Below, piece after piece: positions 56,370 through 63,892 of a stretch of 64,000 bases of DNA (within the stretch, counting starts at the first letter, position 1; every line of letters begins with the position of its first letter). A program made the translations under genes and the position numbers. Source of the stretch: Bacillota bacterium (lineage in GTDB: Bacteria > Bacillota > Clostridia > TANB77 > CAG-465); assembly GCA_023410645.1 (NCBI GenBank), contig JAEYPQ010000038.1, positions 25,169-89,168 of the forward strand. The letters run 5' to 3'. Below the pieces are notes generated by a model. The model did no database searches and had not been told where the DNA came from. It saw only the letters and a program-made list of their open reading frames with translations.

Positions 56370-57860
56370 TTAGTAATTATTTCCTGCTTCAATAATTTTA
56401 TTATAAAGTGAATTATATTCATTTATAATATCATCATTCAAAAACATTTGTTCTCCGACAGCATGCCATTTACTGTTATTAGTATCTAGGAAATTAATCA
56501 AATTAGAATAAGTGTCACATAACTTTATTAGCCAAACATTATCATCATTATATATGTCTATATATTCATTAAAATCATTTCTAAAAAGTTCAATATATTG
56601 ATCTTTTTCTTCCTGATCCATTTTAATTAACGAAATATCCATTTCCATTTTCTTAATATCTAAGATAGTATTGATATTTTTAGAATATTCTTCAGTTAAT
56701 TTTCTTAAATTATATATTTTATCCTTACTTTTAATCATATGTGGTTTATCTTCATCTAGTATAGAAGCAACAAGCATTCTATCGAATCCTAAATCATTCA
56801 CGCTCTTAATATATTCCTTACTTGTCTTGATTAGTTTACTGTATGTATTCTTAGCGTATTCTTCTAACTCACCAAGTTCATCACTACAATAAATATTCAT
56901 ATCTATATCAGTATTTGTTGAAATAGATTGTATAATCCCATTCATTTCCTCTTGAAACATTTCAATATTTTTTTGTTTATCTATTTCTACACTACCAATT
57001 AAATACAATAATACAACTATTGAACAAATAATTAATATAACAAAATTTGTTACACTCTTTTTTATCTTTTTTTCTAGTATTTCAGTTTTTTGAATATCTT
57101 CGACAGTTTCACTATTTTCTTCTTCGATTTCTATCTGATTATAGCTGTTGTATATATTATCAAATAATTTTAATGTAGCTATCATCTGATATGGTAAAAG
57201 TAATGATATTGTAATTATTAGTGATATTATATAAGATAAACCTACAATTATAGCTTGTAAATCTGCACTCATACCAGTATGAACTGATATTAACATTCCT
57301 ATTAACATTACAAAAATAGATACTAAAACACTTAAAATATACCAACCCCAAAAGCTAATTTGTAATGAAAATAACTCTAATTTATGACCTTTCATCATCT
57401 TTCTACTTTGATTTATCGCATCTTTAATTTTAATTTGAGGATTTTTAATAATCAAATATTCAACTAAAGCATAATCAAAAACTGCAATAATTCCAGGAAT
57501 CACAAAAAATAAAGACTTAATAAAAATAATTAAAAATTGTAATAAATGCGCACCTATTGATTTTAAAAATAAATCCTCAGTGTTATAAAATTCAAATAAA
57601 GTTCTTATTTTCTGTTTATGCTCTATAAAATCCATGCAATATTTAAATATTCCAAAATATAATGGAATTAACAATAAAGAAAATAAAATTGGCAACCAAT
57701 TAAGTAAAATTTCATTCCCAGTATTATATTGATTTAGTGCCAAATTAAATATTTCAGTTAATCCAAATAAAATCAGAAAATATAATAAAAACGCTCCAAT
57801 AATGAGCTTCCATCTATCTTTCAATATACCTATTGAAGATCTTTTTAATTTTGTATTCAT
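56370..57860 (-). CDS. DUF975-like membrane protein with helical C-terminal domain
   Basis: 496 aa. The first ~240 residues resemble DUF975: KDRWKLIIGAFLLYF start, several membrane helices and the QSRKMMKGHKLELFSLQISF stretch. A further helix near residue 275 is followed by ~210 residues of helical, charged, probably extracytoplasmic sequence. AGGGGTGG precedes the ATG. Role unknown. Confidence 0.7.
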   Translation of the reverse strand: MNTKLKRSSIGILKDRWKLIIGAFLLYFLILFGLTEIFNLALNQYNTGNEILLNWLPILFSLLLIPLYFGIFKYCMDFIEHKQKIRTLFEFYNTEDLFLKSIGAHLLQFLIIFIKSLFFVIPGIIAVFDYALVEYLIIKNPQIKIKDAINQSRKMMKGHKLELFSLQISFWGWYILSVLVSIFVMLIGMLISVHTGMSADLQAIIVGLSYIISLIITISLLLPYQMIATLKLFDNIYNSYNQIEIEEENSETVEDIQKTEILEKKIKKSVTNFVILIICSIVVLLYLIGSVEIDKQKNIEMFQEEMNGIIQSISTNTDIDMNIYCSDELGELEEYAKNTYSKLIKTSKEYIKSVNDLGFDRMLVASILDEDKPHMIKSKDKIYNLRKLTEEYSKNINTILDIKKMEMDISLIKMDQEEKDQYIELFRNDFNEYIDIYNDDNVWLIKLCDTYSNLINFLDTNNSKWHAVGEQMFLNDDIINEYNSLYNKIIEAGNNY

Positions 57861-57993
57861 ATTCCACCCCTATACATGTTTTTATTATACTATATATTAA
57901 GAAAATTTCAAAGTCGAATTTTGTAGAAAAATAATAAAAATTATATTTTATTGTATTTTTTAGATTATAAATATTTTTATTAATTTGATATTA

Positions 57994-58044
57994 AAAAATA
58001 AACCTATAATATTGTAAACAAAATTACAATAACCTTGGTTTATT
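57994..58044 (-). terminator. Terminator
   Basis: Nested stem: AATAAACC/GGTTTATT outer and TATTGTAA/TTACAATA inner, followed by T residues on the - strand. Confidence 0.65.
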
Positions 58045-58048
58045 CTAA

Positions 58049-58489
58049 TTATAGTATTTCTTTTATATTTTCATCAGTAATATATTCTATTTCACCAATC
58101 GATATTTGTCTTGCATTTTCTTTTATTATTTCAATTTCACTTAAATCCTTACAGTAAATTTCAATAAATTCTGAATCATAGCATAAAATAATCATTTGGC
58201 AATTACTTTTTATAAAATCATCATAATTTAAAATATCTTCATACTCAGTTTCTATTAAATATGCTTTTATATTAGCAAAAATAATATAGTAAATATTACC
58301 ATTTATAATTTTTTCAAATTCAATACCATTATACTTATCATTATTAAATAAAAATTCATTATTTAGTTTATTAAAAATTTCATCTTCTGAAATACTCCAA
58401 TAGTATTTACTTATATCTATATTTCTTAATATCCTAGCTAAAAAATTTGAATATTCATTTTGAATTTTAAAAGTTAAACCTCTAATCAT
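58049..58489 (-). CDS. DUF2691-like small protein
   Basis: 146 aa. The start MIRGLTFKIQNEYSNFL, the stretch DISKYYWSISEDE and the end EYITDENIKE match what I recall of the DUF2691 family, which often occurs in toxin/immunity neighbourhoods. AGAGGAG precedes the ATG. Separated by 20 bases from the gene upstream, so the two are probably co-transcribed. An immunity role is inference from the context only. Confidence 0.65.
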   Translation of the reverse strand: MIRGLTFKIQNEYSNFLARILRNIDISKYYWSISEDEIFNKLNNEFLFNNDKYNGIEFEKIINGNIYYIIFANIKAYLIETEYEDILNYDDFIKSNCQMIILCYDSEFIEIYCKDLSEIEIIKENARQISIGEIEYITDENIKEIL

Positions 58490-58509
58490 TTTCTATCTCC
58501 TCTTAATTT

Positions 58510-58797
58510 TTAAAGTTCAAGAATTTCTCCAATATAATATTTACTTTCTTTGTTTTTACTAGTTGTAAAAATTTCTATACATTTTCCATCATAACCTATA
58601 TTATATAAATACTCCTCTACTGATTCGTATTTTTCTTTATAACCTTCTTTTACCTTTATTAATGTTATTATTTGATTACTACAAGTTACAGCAGAATATT
58701 CTGGATCATCTTGATTATCAGAAAGCACTTCATCTATAAATTTTATAACGTCACCTTCAAACCAATCAATTATTCTATTAATTTCTTCACTATACAT
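58510..58797 (-). CDS. Small hypothetical protein, possibly an immunity protein
   Basis: 95 aa, acidic, alpha/beta pattern, no membrane segment. AAAGGGG precedes the ATG. First gene of a pair with the DUF2691-like gene. No family recognised; its size, acidity and neighbourhood suggest an orphan immunity gene. Confidence 0.55.
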   Translation of the reverse strand: MYSEEINRIIDWFEGDVIKFIDEVLSDNQDDPEYSAVTCSNQIITLIKVKEGYKEKYESVEEYLYNIGYDGKCIEIFTTSKNKESKYYIGEILEL

Positions 58798-58909
58798 TAC
58801 CTAAAACCCCTTTGATTCCATGCTATAATTATTATACATATATATTTTATAATTTGCAACAATAAGTGTGTTAAAAATTTATTTTAATAACTACTATATG
58901 TCGATTTAT

Positions 58910-58938
58910 TTGTAATAAAAGATTCTATATGCTATAAT
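58910..58938 (+). promoter_or_regulatory. Promoter of hydrophobic peptide gene
   Basis: TTGTAA (58910-58915), 17-bp spacer, TATAAT (58933-58938). Confidence 0.65.
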
Positions 58939-58982
58939 TGGAAATATATAAAATTTATAATAAAATATGCGAGGAATATGCA

Positions 58983-59069
58983 ATGTTGTTAATTTTAGTT
59001 ATTACCTTAAGCCTTATAATAAAACTTTTTAAGCTACAAATTCATTCTTTAAATAATAAAATTTTATAA
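58983..59069 (+). CDS. 28-residue hydrophobic peptide, type I toxin-like
   Basis: Short + strand gene MLLILVITLSLIIKLFKLQ..., one membrane helix with a basic tail. GAGG lies about eight bases before the ATG, a promoter 45 bases upstream and a strong palindrome 18 bases after the stop. The size, helix and compact transcription unit are typical of Firmicute type I toxins of the Fst/TxpA or holin-like kind, but no antisense RNA is evident to me. Confidence 0.5.
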   Translation: MLLILVITLSLIIKLFKLQIHSLNNKIL

Positions 59070-59087
59070 ACAATAATTATATTTAGG

Positions 59088-59144
59088 AAACACCACCTTC
59101 ACTACTACAAATTTTCGCGCGTGCAGTGATGGAGGCGGTGTTTT
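59088..59144. repeat. Palindromic repeat, copy 1
   Basis: Imperfect ~57-base palindrome: AAACACCACCTTCAC on the left, TTTTCGCGCG in the centre, GGAGGCGGTGTTTT on the right. A second copy lies at 60781-60839. It can act as a terminator in both directions. It is much more GC-rich than its surroundings. Confidence 0.8.
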
Positions 59145-59160
59145 GTATGCGTTTTAAAGC

Positions 59161-59196
59161 AAAAGATAGCCAGTTTTTTTATCTGACTATCTTTTT
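59161..59196. terminator. Terminator
   Basis: AAAAGATAG (59161-59169) and CTATCTTTT (59187-59195) stem, usable from both strands. Confidence 0.65.
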
Positions 59197-59288
59197 ATGA
59201 TATTATCCATTCATGTAAATCGGCTAAACCGATGTATTAAGTAATTATATGTTCTGATTATTAATAATATTTATGGTTTATTATTTTA

Positions 59289-59753
59289 TTACTTATAATT
59301 ATCTATCATTTTTAAAAAGTTTCTATTAACAAAAATGTTTTTATTTTCTAAATAGTAATTTGCTATTTGTTTATATATTTCCCTATAACCACTAATTGAT
59401 ACATCTATAAATACAGGTAATCGGTTATTCTCTTCTGTTATCTTTAAGTATTCATATATTATAATTTTTCCATATTTTATTGATGTTATATTTTTAAATT
59501 CTATATATCTAGTAATTTTAGAACATTGAGATATAGATATTTTATCTTTACTTAAAATAAATTCTGTTGATATCATATTTTTAAAATTAATAATAAACAT
59601 TATAATTGCCCAACCACCATATAGTGTTATAAATATTGTAGCCATTTTTAATTGTCTAACTATCGATAGAATATCAAAAAATATAATAAATATTATACAA
59701 ATAACAACGGATATTATTACAATTTCTTTTTTTACTTGATAATGACTTTCCAT
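59289..59753 (-). CDS. Membrane protein, probable immunity partner of Rhs module 1
   Basis: 154 aa. Two N-terminal membrane helices (residues ~10-31 and ~37-56) and a small PH-like soluble domain (KDKISISQC, IEFKNITSIKYG). TAGGTGAAAG precedes the ATG, and the start lies 11 bases after the TAG of the restored Rhs tail frame. The toxin tail of module 1 is hydrophobic and Gly-rich, so a membrane-embedded immunity protein would fit. Confidence 0.6.
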   Translation of the reverse strand: MESHYQVKKEIVIISVVICIIFIIFFDILSIVRQLKMATIFITLYGGWAIIMFIINFKNMISTEFILSKDKISISQCSKITRYIEFKNITSIKYGKIIIYEYLKITEENNRLPVFIDVSISGYREIYKQIANYYLENKNIFVNRNFLKMIDNYK

Positions 59754-59764
59754 ACTTTCACCTA

Positions 59765-60618
59765 CTATTCAATTCCAAATCTTCTATATAACCAATTTTG
59801 ACCACTACTAATTAATTCATTTGTGCCATACATAAATGCCACTCCACCAATTGCTAGAGCTGATCCAGGTAGTATGCCACCACCTGTAAACGCAAGTAAT
59901 ACTCCTGTTCCAACCATAGTACCACCAACAAATCCAGTGCCAAAACCAATTGCTGCTCCTAATAATTGAATACCTGTTTTTACTATTTTTTTTCTATAGT
60001 ATTGTTATTATTTGAAGTCCAAGTATTTCCTACATCTAAAATTATAGAACCTATAGCAAGACCATTTCCCACAATACCTAATGCCTTTCCTGCATTTTTT
60101 AATGGTTGATAAAATACACCTTTAAGTTCAAAACTTACATTAGCCAATTTTGATGATTTCGGTCCAGTTACTGGTTTACTAAAATTATTCAAAACAGCTT
60201 CACCTGTTCCAACAGCAGTACCACCAACACCCACAAATGATGGTGTAGCAGGTATCACTTTATTTGTTTTATTTGTAGACGTACTTACAGGAGCTGAAAC
60301 AGTTTTTATATAATTTTCAAGCATTGGTAGCCATGAAGACCAATAACCTGATTGATCTTGCATATTAACTGGGTTATTCATACAATAAGCAAAAGCATTA
60401 TGACTTAAAAGACTACCTATTAAGCCACCAAATTTATCACAATTGATAAATCTACTAAATTCTGGATTATAATATCTACTTTGCAAATAGTACATACCTG
60501 TCTCGTTGTCATATCTGTACCCACGATATCTATAAGGATTAATATTACCTATACTGTTGTTATCTGTTGTAACGTCATTTCCACTACCATCAGTTATCTT
60601 AACGAGAATTCCCCATTG
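59765..60618 (-). pseudogene. Orphan Rhs C-terminal fragment, module 1, with frameshift
   Basis: No start codon; the frame is open from 60618, directly next to the IS110 remnant, and TAG (60619-60621) lies immediately upstream. The Rhs core end is clear (WGILVKITD, NPYRYRGYRYDNETG, YYLQSRYYNPEFSRFIN, NAFAYCMNNPVN). A variable tail then ends at 59983 after an A8 run. One extra A would join it to a Gly-rich hydrophobic segment (GAAIGFGTGFVGG...) ending at 59765, just before the immunity gene. The main rhs gene is absent. Confidence 0.75.
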
Positions 60619-60764
60619 CTAGGTATATGTTTGTAGTACCTTTTAATTAGTTGCTTTAGTATCTACATTTTATCATAACATAGATACTAATACAACTATT
60701 TTCTTTTTTTTCAGCTTCCAGCCTTTCTTTGTCTATTCTTTCCCTGTGATAGTTTTGCAGTTCA
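60619..60764 (-). mobile_element. Remnant of IS110-family element (3' end only)
   Basis: 146 bases nearly identical to 61976-62122, the 3' end of the complete IS110 element: about 75 bases of the transposase 3' end, the terminal hairpin and the border. Similarity stops abruptly at 60764. Confidence 0.85.
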
Positions 60765-60780
60765 AGTTATATCATACAGG

Positions 60781-60839
60781 AAAACACCACCTTTACTACT
60801 GCAAAATTTTCGCGCGTGCAGTAGTGAAGGCGGTGTTTT
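60781..60839. repeat. Palindromic repeat, copy 2
   Basis: AAAACACCACCTTTACTACTGC ... GTGCAGTAGTGAAGGCGGTGTTTT (shown shortened) forms a longer, better-paired stem than copy 1, with the same TTTTCGCGCG centre. Located downstream of the immunity gene of module 2. Confidence 0.85.
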
Positions 60840-60896
60840 ATAAAAATTACTTTTACTTATAGTTTAATTTTCATTATAATATATAAATACTTTATA

Positions 60897-61163
60897 TTAT
60901 ATATCATCTTTTCTTTCTATTATAAGCTCTTTAGATCCATTTTCTAAATCACAAAAGAAGTCATCATAATGCACATGTACACCATCTGGAAAATCATTAT
61001 ATGCAAAATAAAGCAACTGTTTAGCCAAAGATATTAAGCCTTCCTTATTGGCACATATATATGCTGAATATTCATCATAGGATATATTTATTTTTGAATC
61101 TTTTTCCCAGATAACATCAGTACCTTCATTATCATATTCTGGTATATCAATATCTAATTTCAT
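60897..61163 (-). CDS. Immunity protein, Imm32-like (module 2)
   Basis: 88 aa, acidic. The stretches ICANKEGLISLAKQLLYFA, PDGVHVHYDD and GSKELIIERK match what I recall of the Imm32 group. Starts 14 bases after the toxin stop with GGAAAGGTG upstream, the normal toxin-immunity order. Confidence 0.72.
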   Translation of the reverse strand: MKLDIDIPEYDNEGTDVIWEKDSKINISYDEYSAYICANKEGLISLAKQLLYFAYNDFPDGVHVHYDDFFCDLENGSKELIIERKDDI

Positions 61164-61177
61164 AATTTCACCTTTCC

Positions 61178-61975
61178 TTATTCTAAAAATATATGTATAG
61201 TTTTATATTTTGGAGATAATATATCAAAATTCATATGTGGTTTTCCCATATGTTGTCCTAGAATATCACCATTAGTCATTCTAACTTGTCTTAAACCATC
61301 ACTAGATCTAAATTTGCCAATTTGAAATTCTTTATAACCTTTTCCTAAATAATCTTCTGCCATTTTTAGAGCATCATTTGTTTTTACTTTCATACCATCT
61401 TTAGGAATTGATTGAGTTTTGTTATTAGTTTTGGTTTTATTGTTATTTTTGTTGTTATTATTGTTATTTGGAGGTTCTGGATTAGCAGGAGTGCTACTTC
61501 CACTACTAACTGAACTACTTGTAGAAGTGGAAGGTGCTGGAGTAGAAGGTTGACTATAGCTATTAATAATTGCATTTACACCATAATATATACCTACACC
61601 TATTAGTACTGCACCTACACAACCAAGTATAGTCCAACCAATAGGATTCCAAGAATTACCACCACCAAATATTGTAAGAGTTGCAATAAATTCTGCAAAA
61701 TGTCCGTCAGGATCATAAGTATTTACAGGATTATTTTTACAGTATGCAAACAAATTCATTGAAAGCAATGTACTTGGATTATTTATTAAATTATCTGTAT
61801 TAATGAAACGCCCTAACTCTGGGTTGTAGTATCTACTTTGAAGATAATACATTTGTGTTTCATTATCGTATCTGTAACCTCTATATCTGTAAGGGTTAAT
61901 ATTACCAATATTGCTTGGGTCATTGCTTACGTCAACACCATTTGAATCCTTAATGCTTACCAACAATCCCCATTG
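61178..61975 (-). CDS. Orphan Rhs C-terminal toxin fragment, module 2
   Basis: Open from 61975 with no start codon at the border; TAG (61976-61978) lies just upstream in the IS110 end, and TTG 61966 is the first possible start. 265 codons. Order: Rhs core end (WGLLVSIKD, NPYRYRGYRYDNETQ, SRYYNPELGRFIN, NLFAYCKNNPVNTYDPDGH), a hydrophobic helix (~ILGCVGAVLIGVGIYYG), a Ser/Pro/Asn linker, and a ~75-residue toxin domain with RSSDGLRQVRM, LGQHMGKPHMNF and a final HIFL. This is a His-containing polymorphic toxin type found in many Rhs/CDI proteins; a nuclease is plausible but not shown. Confidence 0.75.
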   Translation of the reverse strand, partial: QWGLLVSIKDSNGVDVSNDPSNIGNINPYRYRGYRYDNETQMYYLQSRYYNPELGRFINTDNLINNPSTLLSMNLFAYCKNNPVNTYDPDGHFAEFIATLTIFGGGNSWNPIGWTILGCVGAVLIGVGIYYGVNAIINSYSQPSTPAPSTSTSSSVSSGSSTPANPEPPNNNNNNKNNNKTKTNNKTQSIPKDGMKVKTNDALKMAEDYLGKGYKEFQIGKFRSSDGLRQVRMTNGDILGQHMGKPHMNFDILSPKYKTIHIFLE

Positions 61976-63459
61976 CTAGGTATATGTTTGTAGCACCTTT
62001 TAATTAGTTGCTCTAGTATCTACATTTTATCATAATATAGATACTAATACAACTATTTTCTTTTATTTTCAGCTTCCAATCTTTCTTTATCTATTCTTTC
62101 TCTGTGATAGTTTTGGAGTTCATCAGACAATGCTTTTGGGTGTACATATTCAGTTTTGTTTTTCATCATACCATATATTATAGTTATAATCCTACGCATA
62201 ACATGTACTATTGCTTGATGTTTTGTTTTACCTTGTGATATTTTCTTTAAATAGTAGTCAAAAAATATTGGACTGCATATCTTTTTAGCTCTTTTAGTAC
62301 CTGGATTAATGTGCCCACAAGCAACTAAGAATATGTAAGCATTTAGACTTCTGTTACCATATTTATTATTTACTTTTTTGTCTTTTGAGCCAGATGAAAA
62401 GCATACAGGTGCTATTCCTGCATATTTAGCCAGTTTGTCTGCTGATGAAAATCTATTTATATTGCCTATTTCAGATATTATTTTTGCACTTAGTACTTTA
62501 TCAATACAAATGAAAGTATCTAGTTTGTAACCTGTTTTTTGTACTACTAAATCAATTTCTTTATCCATTGAAATGACTTGCTCGTTGTTATATCTAATAC
62601 TTTTTACTAATGTTTTAATTAATAAATCTCTTTCATCTTGATAATCTATTAAAGCATAGTCGTATTGATTAACATAGTTAAGTATTTCATATGCTTTTTC
62701 TGGTTTAAATAAATTGTTACTTGTTTTACAGATAAGGTCTACAAAATCACTAATAGGCGCACTTTTTAGCATACTTGGATTTGGGTATGTTTCCCAAAGA
62801 GCAAGAGCAGTCTTACAATCAAAGTCACCGAAAAATTTAGGATAATTAGGGTAATGATGCAATAGTTGAGCATGTAGTTTATGTCTATAATCAATACTAT
62901 TGTTCATTAGTGCTTCTCTCATTTTGCAAAGTTGTTTTAAAGTCCAAAACAAATCATCATTTGCTGCGTTAGGTAGACTATCTAATCTATCAAGTGTTAC
63001 TTTTGCAAGGCATAGCGAGTCGATCGTATCTGTTTTAGATATGATTGGACTGTTTTGTCTTTCAGTATGTGTATATTTAGGGTTTATAACTTTTACTATG
63101 TAGTTTTTAGATAACAAATGACTAGATAATGCATGTCCTAAATGTTTACAATCTTCAAGTCCATAAACAGCAGTAATGTTTTCATCTGTATTCTTTGACA
63201 CAAGTTGTGTCAAAGAATTGAAACCTGCTATATCATTAGTAAAAGTTATTGTACCAAGTACATCATTAAAAGCATTGATAATACTTGCAGTATGAGTGTA
63301 CTTATGACAATCTACACCAACATAAATATATCTTAATTTTTTATGTGTTTCTATCATTATTTTTTCACCACCTTTCATATTTATATTACATTTTTTAAAC
63401 AATAGACACCATTAGCATAAACATAAATATTGATAAATCAATACTTGTAGCGGGGAATT
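61976..63459 (-). mobile_element. IS110-family insertion element
   Basis: About 1.48 kb. The right border is fixed by comparison with the remnant at 60619. The left border is estimated from a short inverted similarity: CCCC-GCTA-GTAT elements at 63441-63459 and 61965-61983. A hairpin (AGTTG, TAGTATCTA with TAGATACTA, CAACT) lies between the transposase stop and the right border. About 100-150 non-coding bases precede the transposase, where IS110-group bridge RNAs are encoded; I cannot confirm one. Confidence 0.75.
62053..63357 (-). CDS. IS110-family transposase/recombinase
   Basis: 434 aa from ATG 63357 with AAGGTGG upstream (the open frame begins at 63402). N-terminal RuvC-like DEDD domain (YVGVDCHKYTHTA, GLEDCKHLG, KTDTIDSLCLAK), helical linker, and C-terminal Transposase_20 domain with ISEIGNINRF, LAKYAGIAPVCFSSGSKD containing the catalytic Ser, and NRSLNAYIFLVACGH. 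Appears intact and possibly active. Confidence 0.93.
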   Translation of the reverse strand: MIETHKKLRYIYVGVDCHKYTHTASIINAFNDVLGTITFTNDIAGFNSLTQLVSKNTDENITAVYGLEDCKHLGHALSSHLLSKNYIVKVINPKYTHTERQNSPIISKTDTIDSLCLAKVTLDRLDSLPNAANDDLFWTLKQLCKMREALMNNSIDYRHKLHAQLLHHYPNYPKFFGDFDCKTALALWETYPNPSMLKSAPISDFVDLICKTSNNLFKPEKAYEILNYVNQYDYALIDYQDERDLLIKTLVKSIRYNNEQVISMDKEIDLVVQKTGYKLDTFICIDKVLSAKIISEIGNINRFSSADKLAKYAGIAPVCFSSGSKDKKVNNKYGNRSLNAYIFLVACGHINPGTKRAKKICSPIFFDYYLKKISQGKTKHQAIVHVMRRIITIIYGMMKNKTEYVHPKALSDELQNYHRERIDKERLEAENKRK

Positions 63460-63511
63460 AAGTCATTAAAAATTTAAATAATGTAATAGTAAGTATATAT
63501 ATTTTAATAAA

Positions 63512-63697
63512 TTAGTCGTTCAAAAGTTTTACAACAAATTCAATCTCATTATCATTTATTACAGTTTTAACTGTTACTTTTTTTCCTATTGTATAACCCA
63601 AATCTTTTAACCATTTACCTTGTATAATTATTCTAGGAATTTCAATATTTGGGTTAGGTGCTTGATGGACAGTAAGTTTTCGTTCATTTTTATACAT
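63512..63697 (-). CDS. SymE-like protein (type I toxin family)
   Basis: 61 aa. RKLTVHQAPNPNIEIPRI, IQGKWLKDLGYTIGKKVTV and a beta-strand end match the SymE family, a swapped-hairpin fold related to AbrB; the E. coli member is an SOS-induced, nucleic-acid-binding toxin controlled by antisense SymR. AAAGGAG precedes the ATG. It lies just outside the estimated IS110 left border. SymE-like genes are often found near rhs loci. Confidence 0.75.
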   Translation of the reverse strand: MYKNERKLTVHQAPNPNIEIPRIIIQGKWLKDLGYTIGKKVTVKTVINDNEIEFVVKLLND

Positions 63698-63736
63698 AGC
63701 AAAAATGCTCCTTTCATAATTTTTTTAGAGCATAAT

Positions 63737-63892
63737 GAAACGAAACCTACACACATGCTATTTACTTTTAGCATTGTATCAGCTATAATATTTGTACGGT
63801 TGCTTGATAGTCTATGACTATACGTGTAGGTAGTGAGATACCTGCATGTGCTTAAAGGTACTCTAATACTTTTAAGACATGGCGACCGTTTC
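63737..63892 (-). ncRNA. Structured leader region upstream of SymE-like gene
   Basis: Rich in complementary segments: GTAGGTA with TACCTGC, ATAGTC with GACTAT, and CTTAAAG with CTTTTAAG. CCTACAC (63746-63752) can pair with 63824-63830, while CACATGC (63752-63758) can pair with 63844-63850; these are mutually exclusive or form a pseudoknot. It is bounded by an 11-bp inverted repeat ATAATGAAACG / CGTTTCATTAT, each copy of which contains a -10-like TAAT. The transcribed strand is uncertain. Confidence 0.45.
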
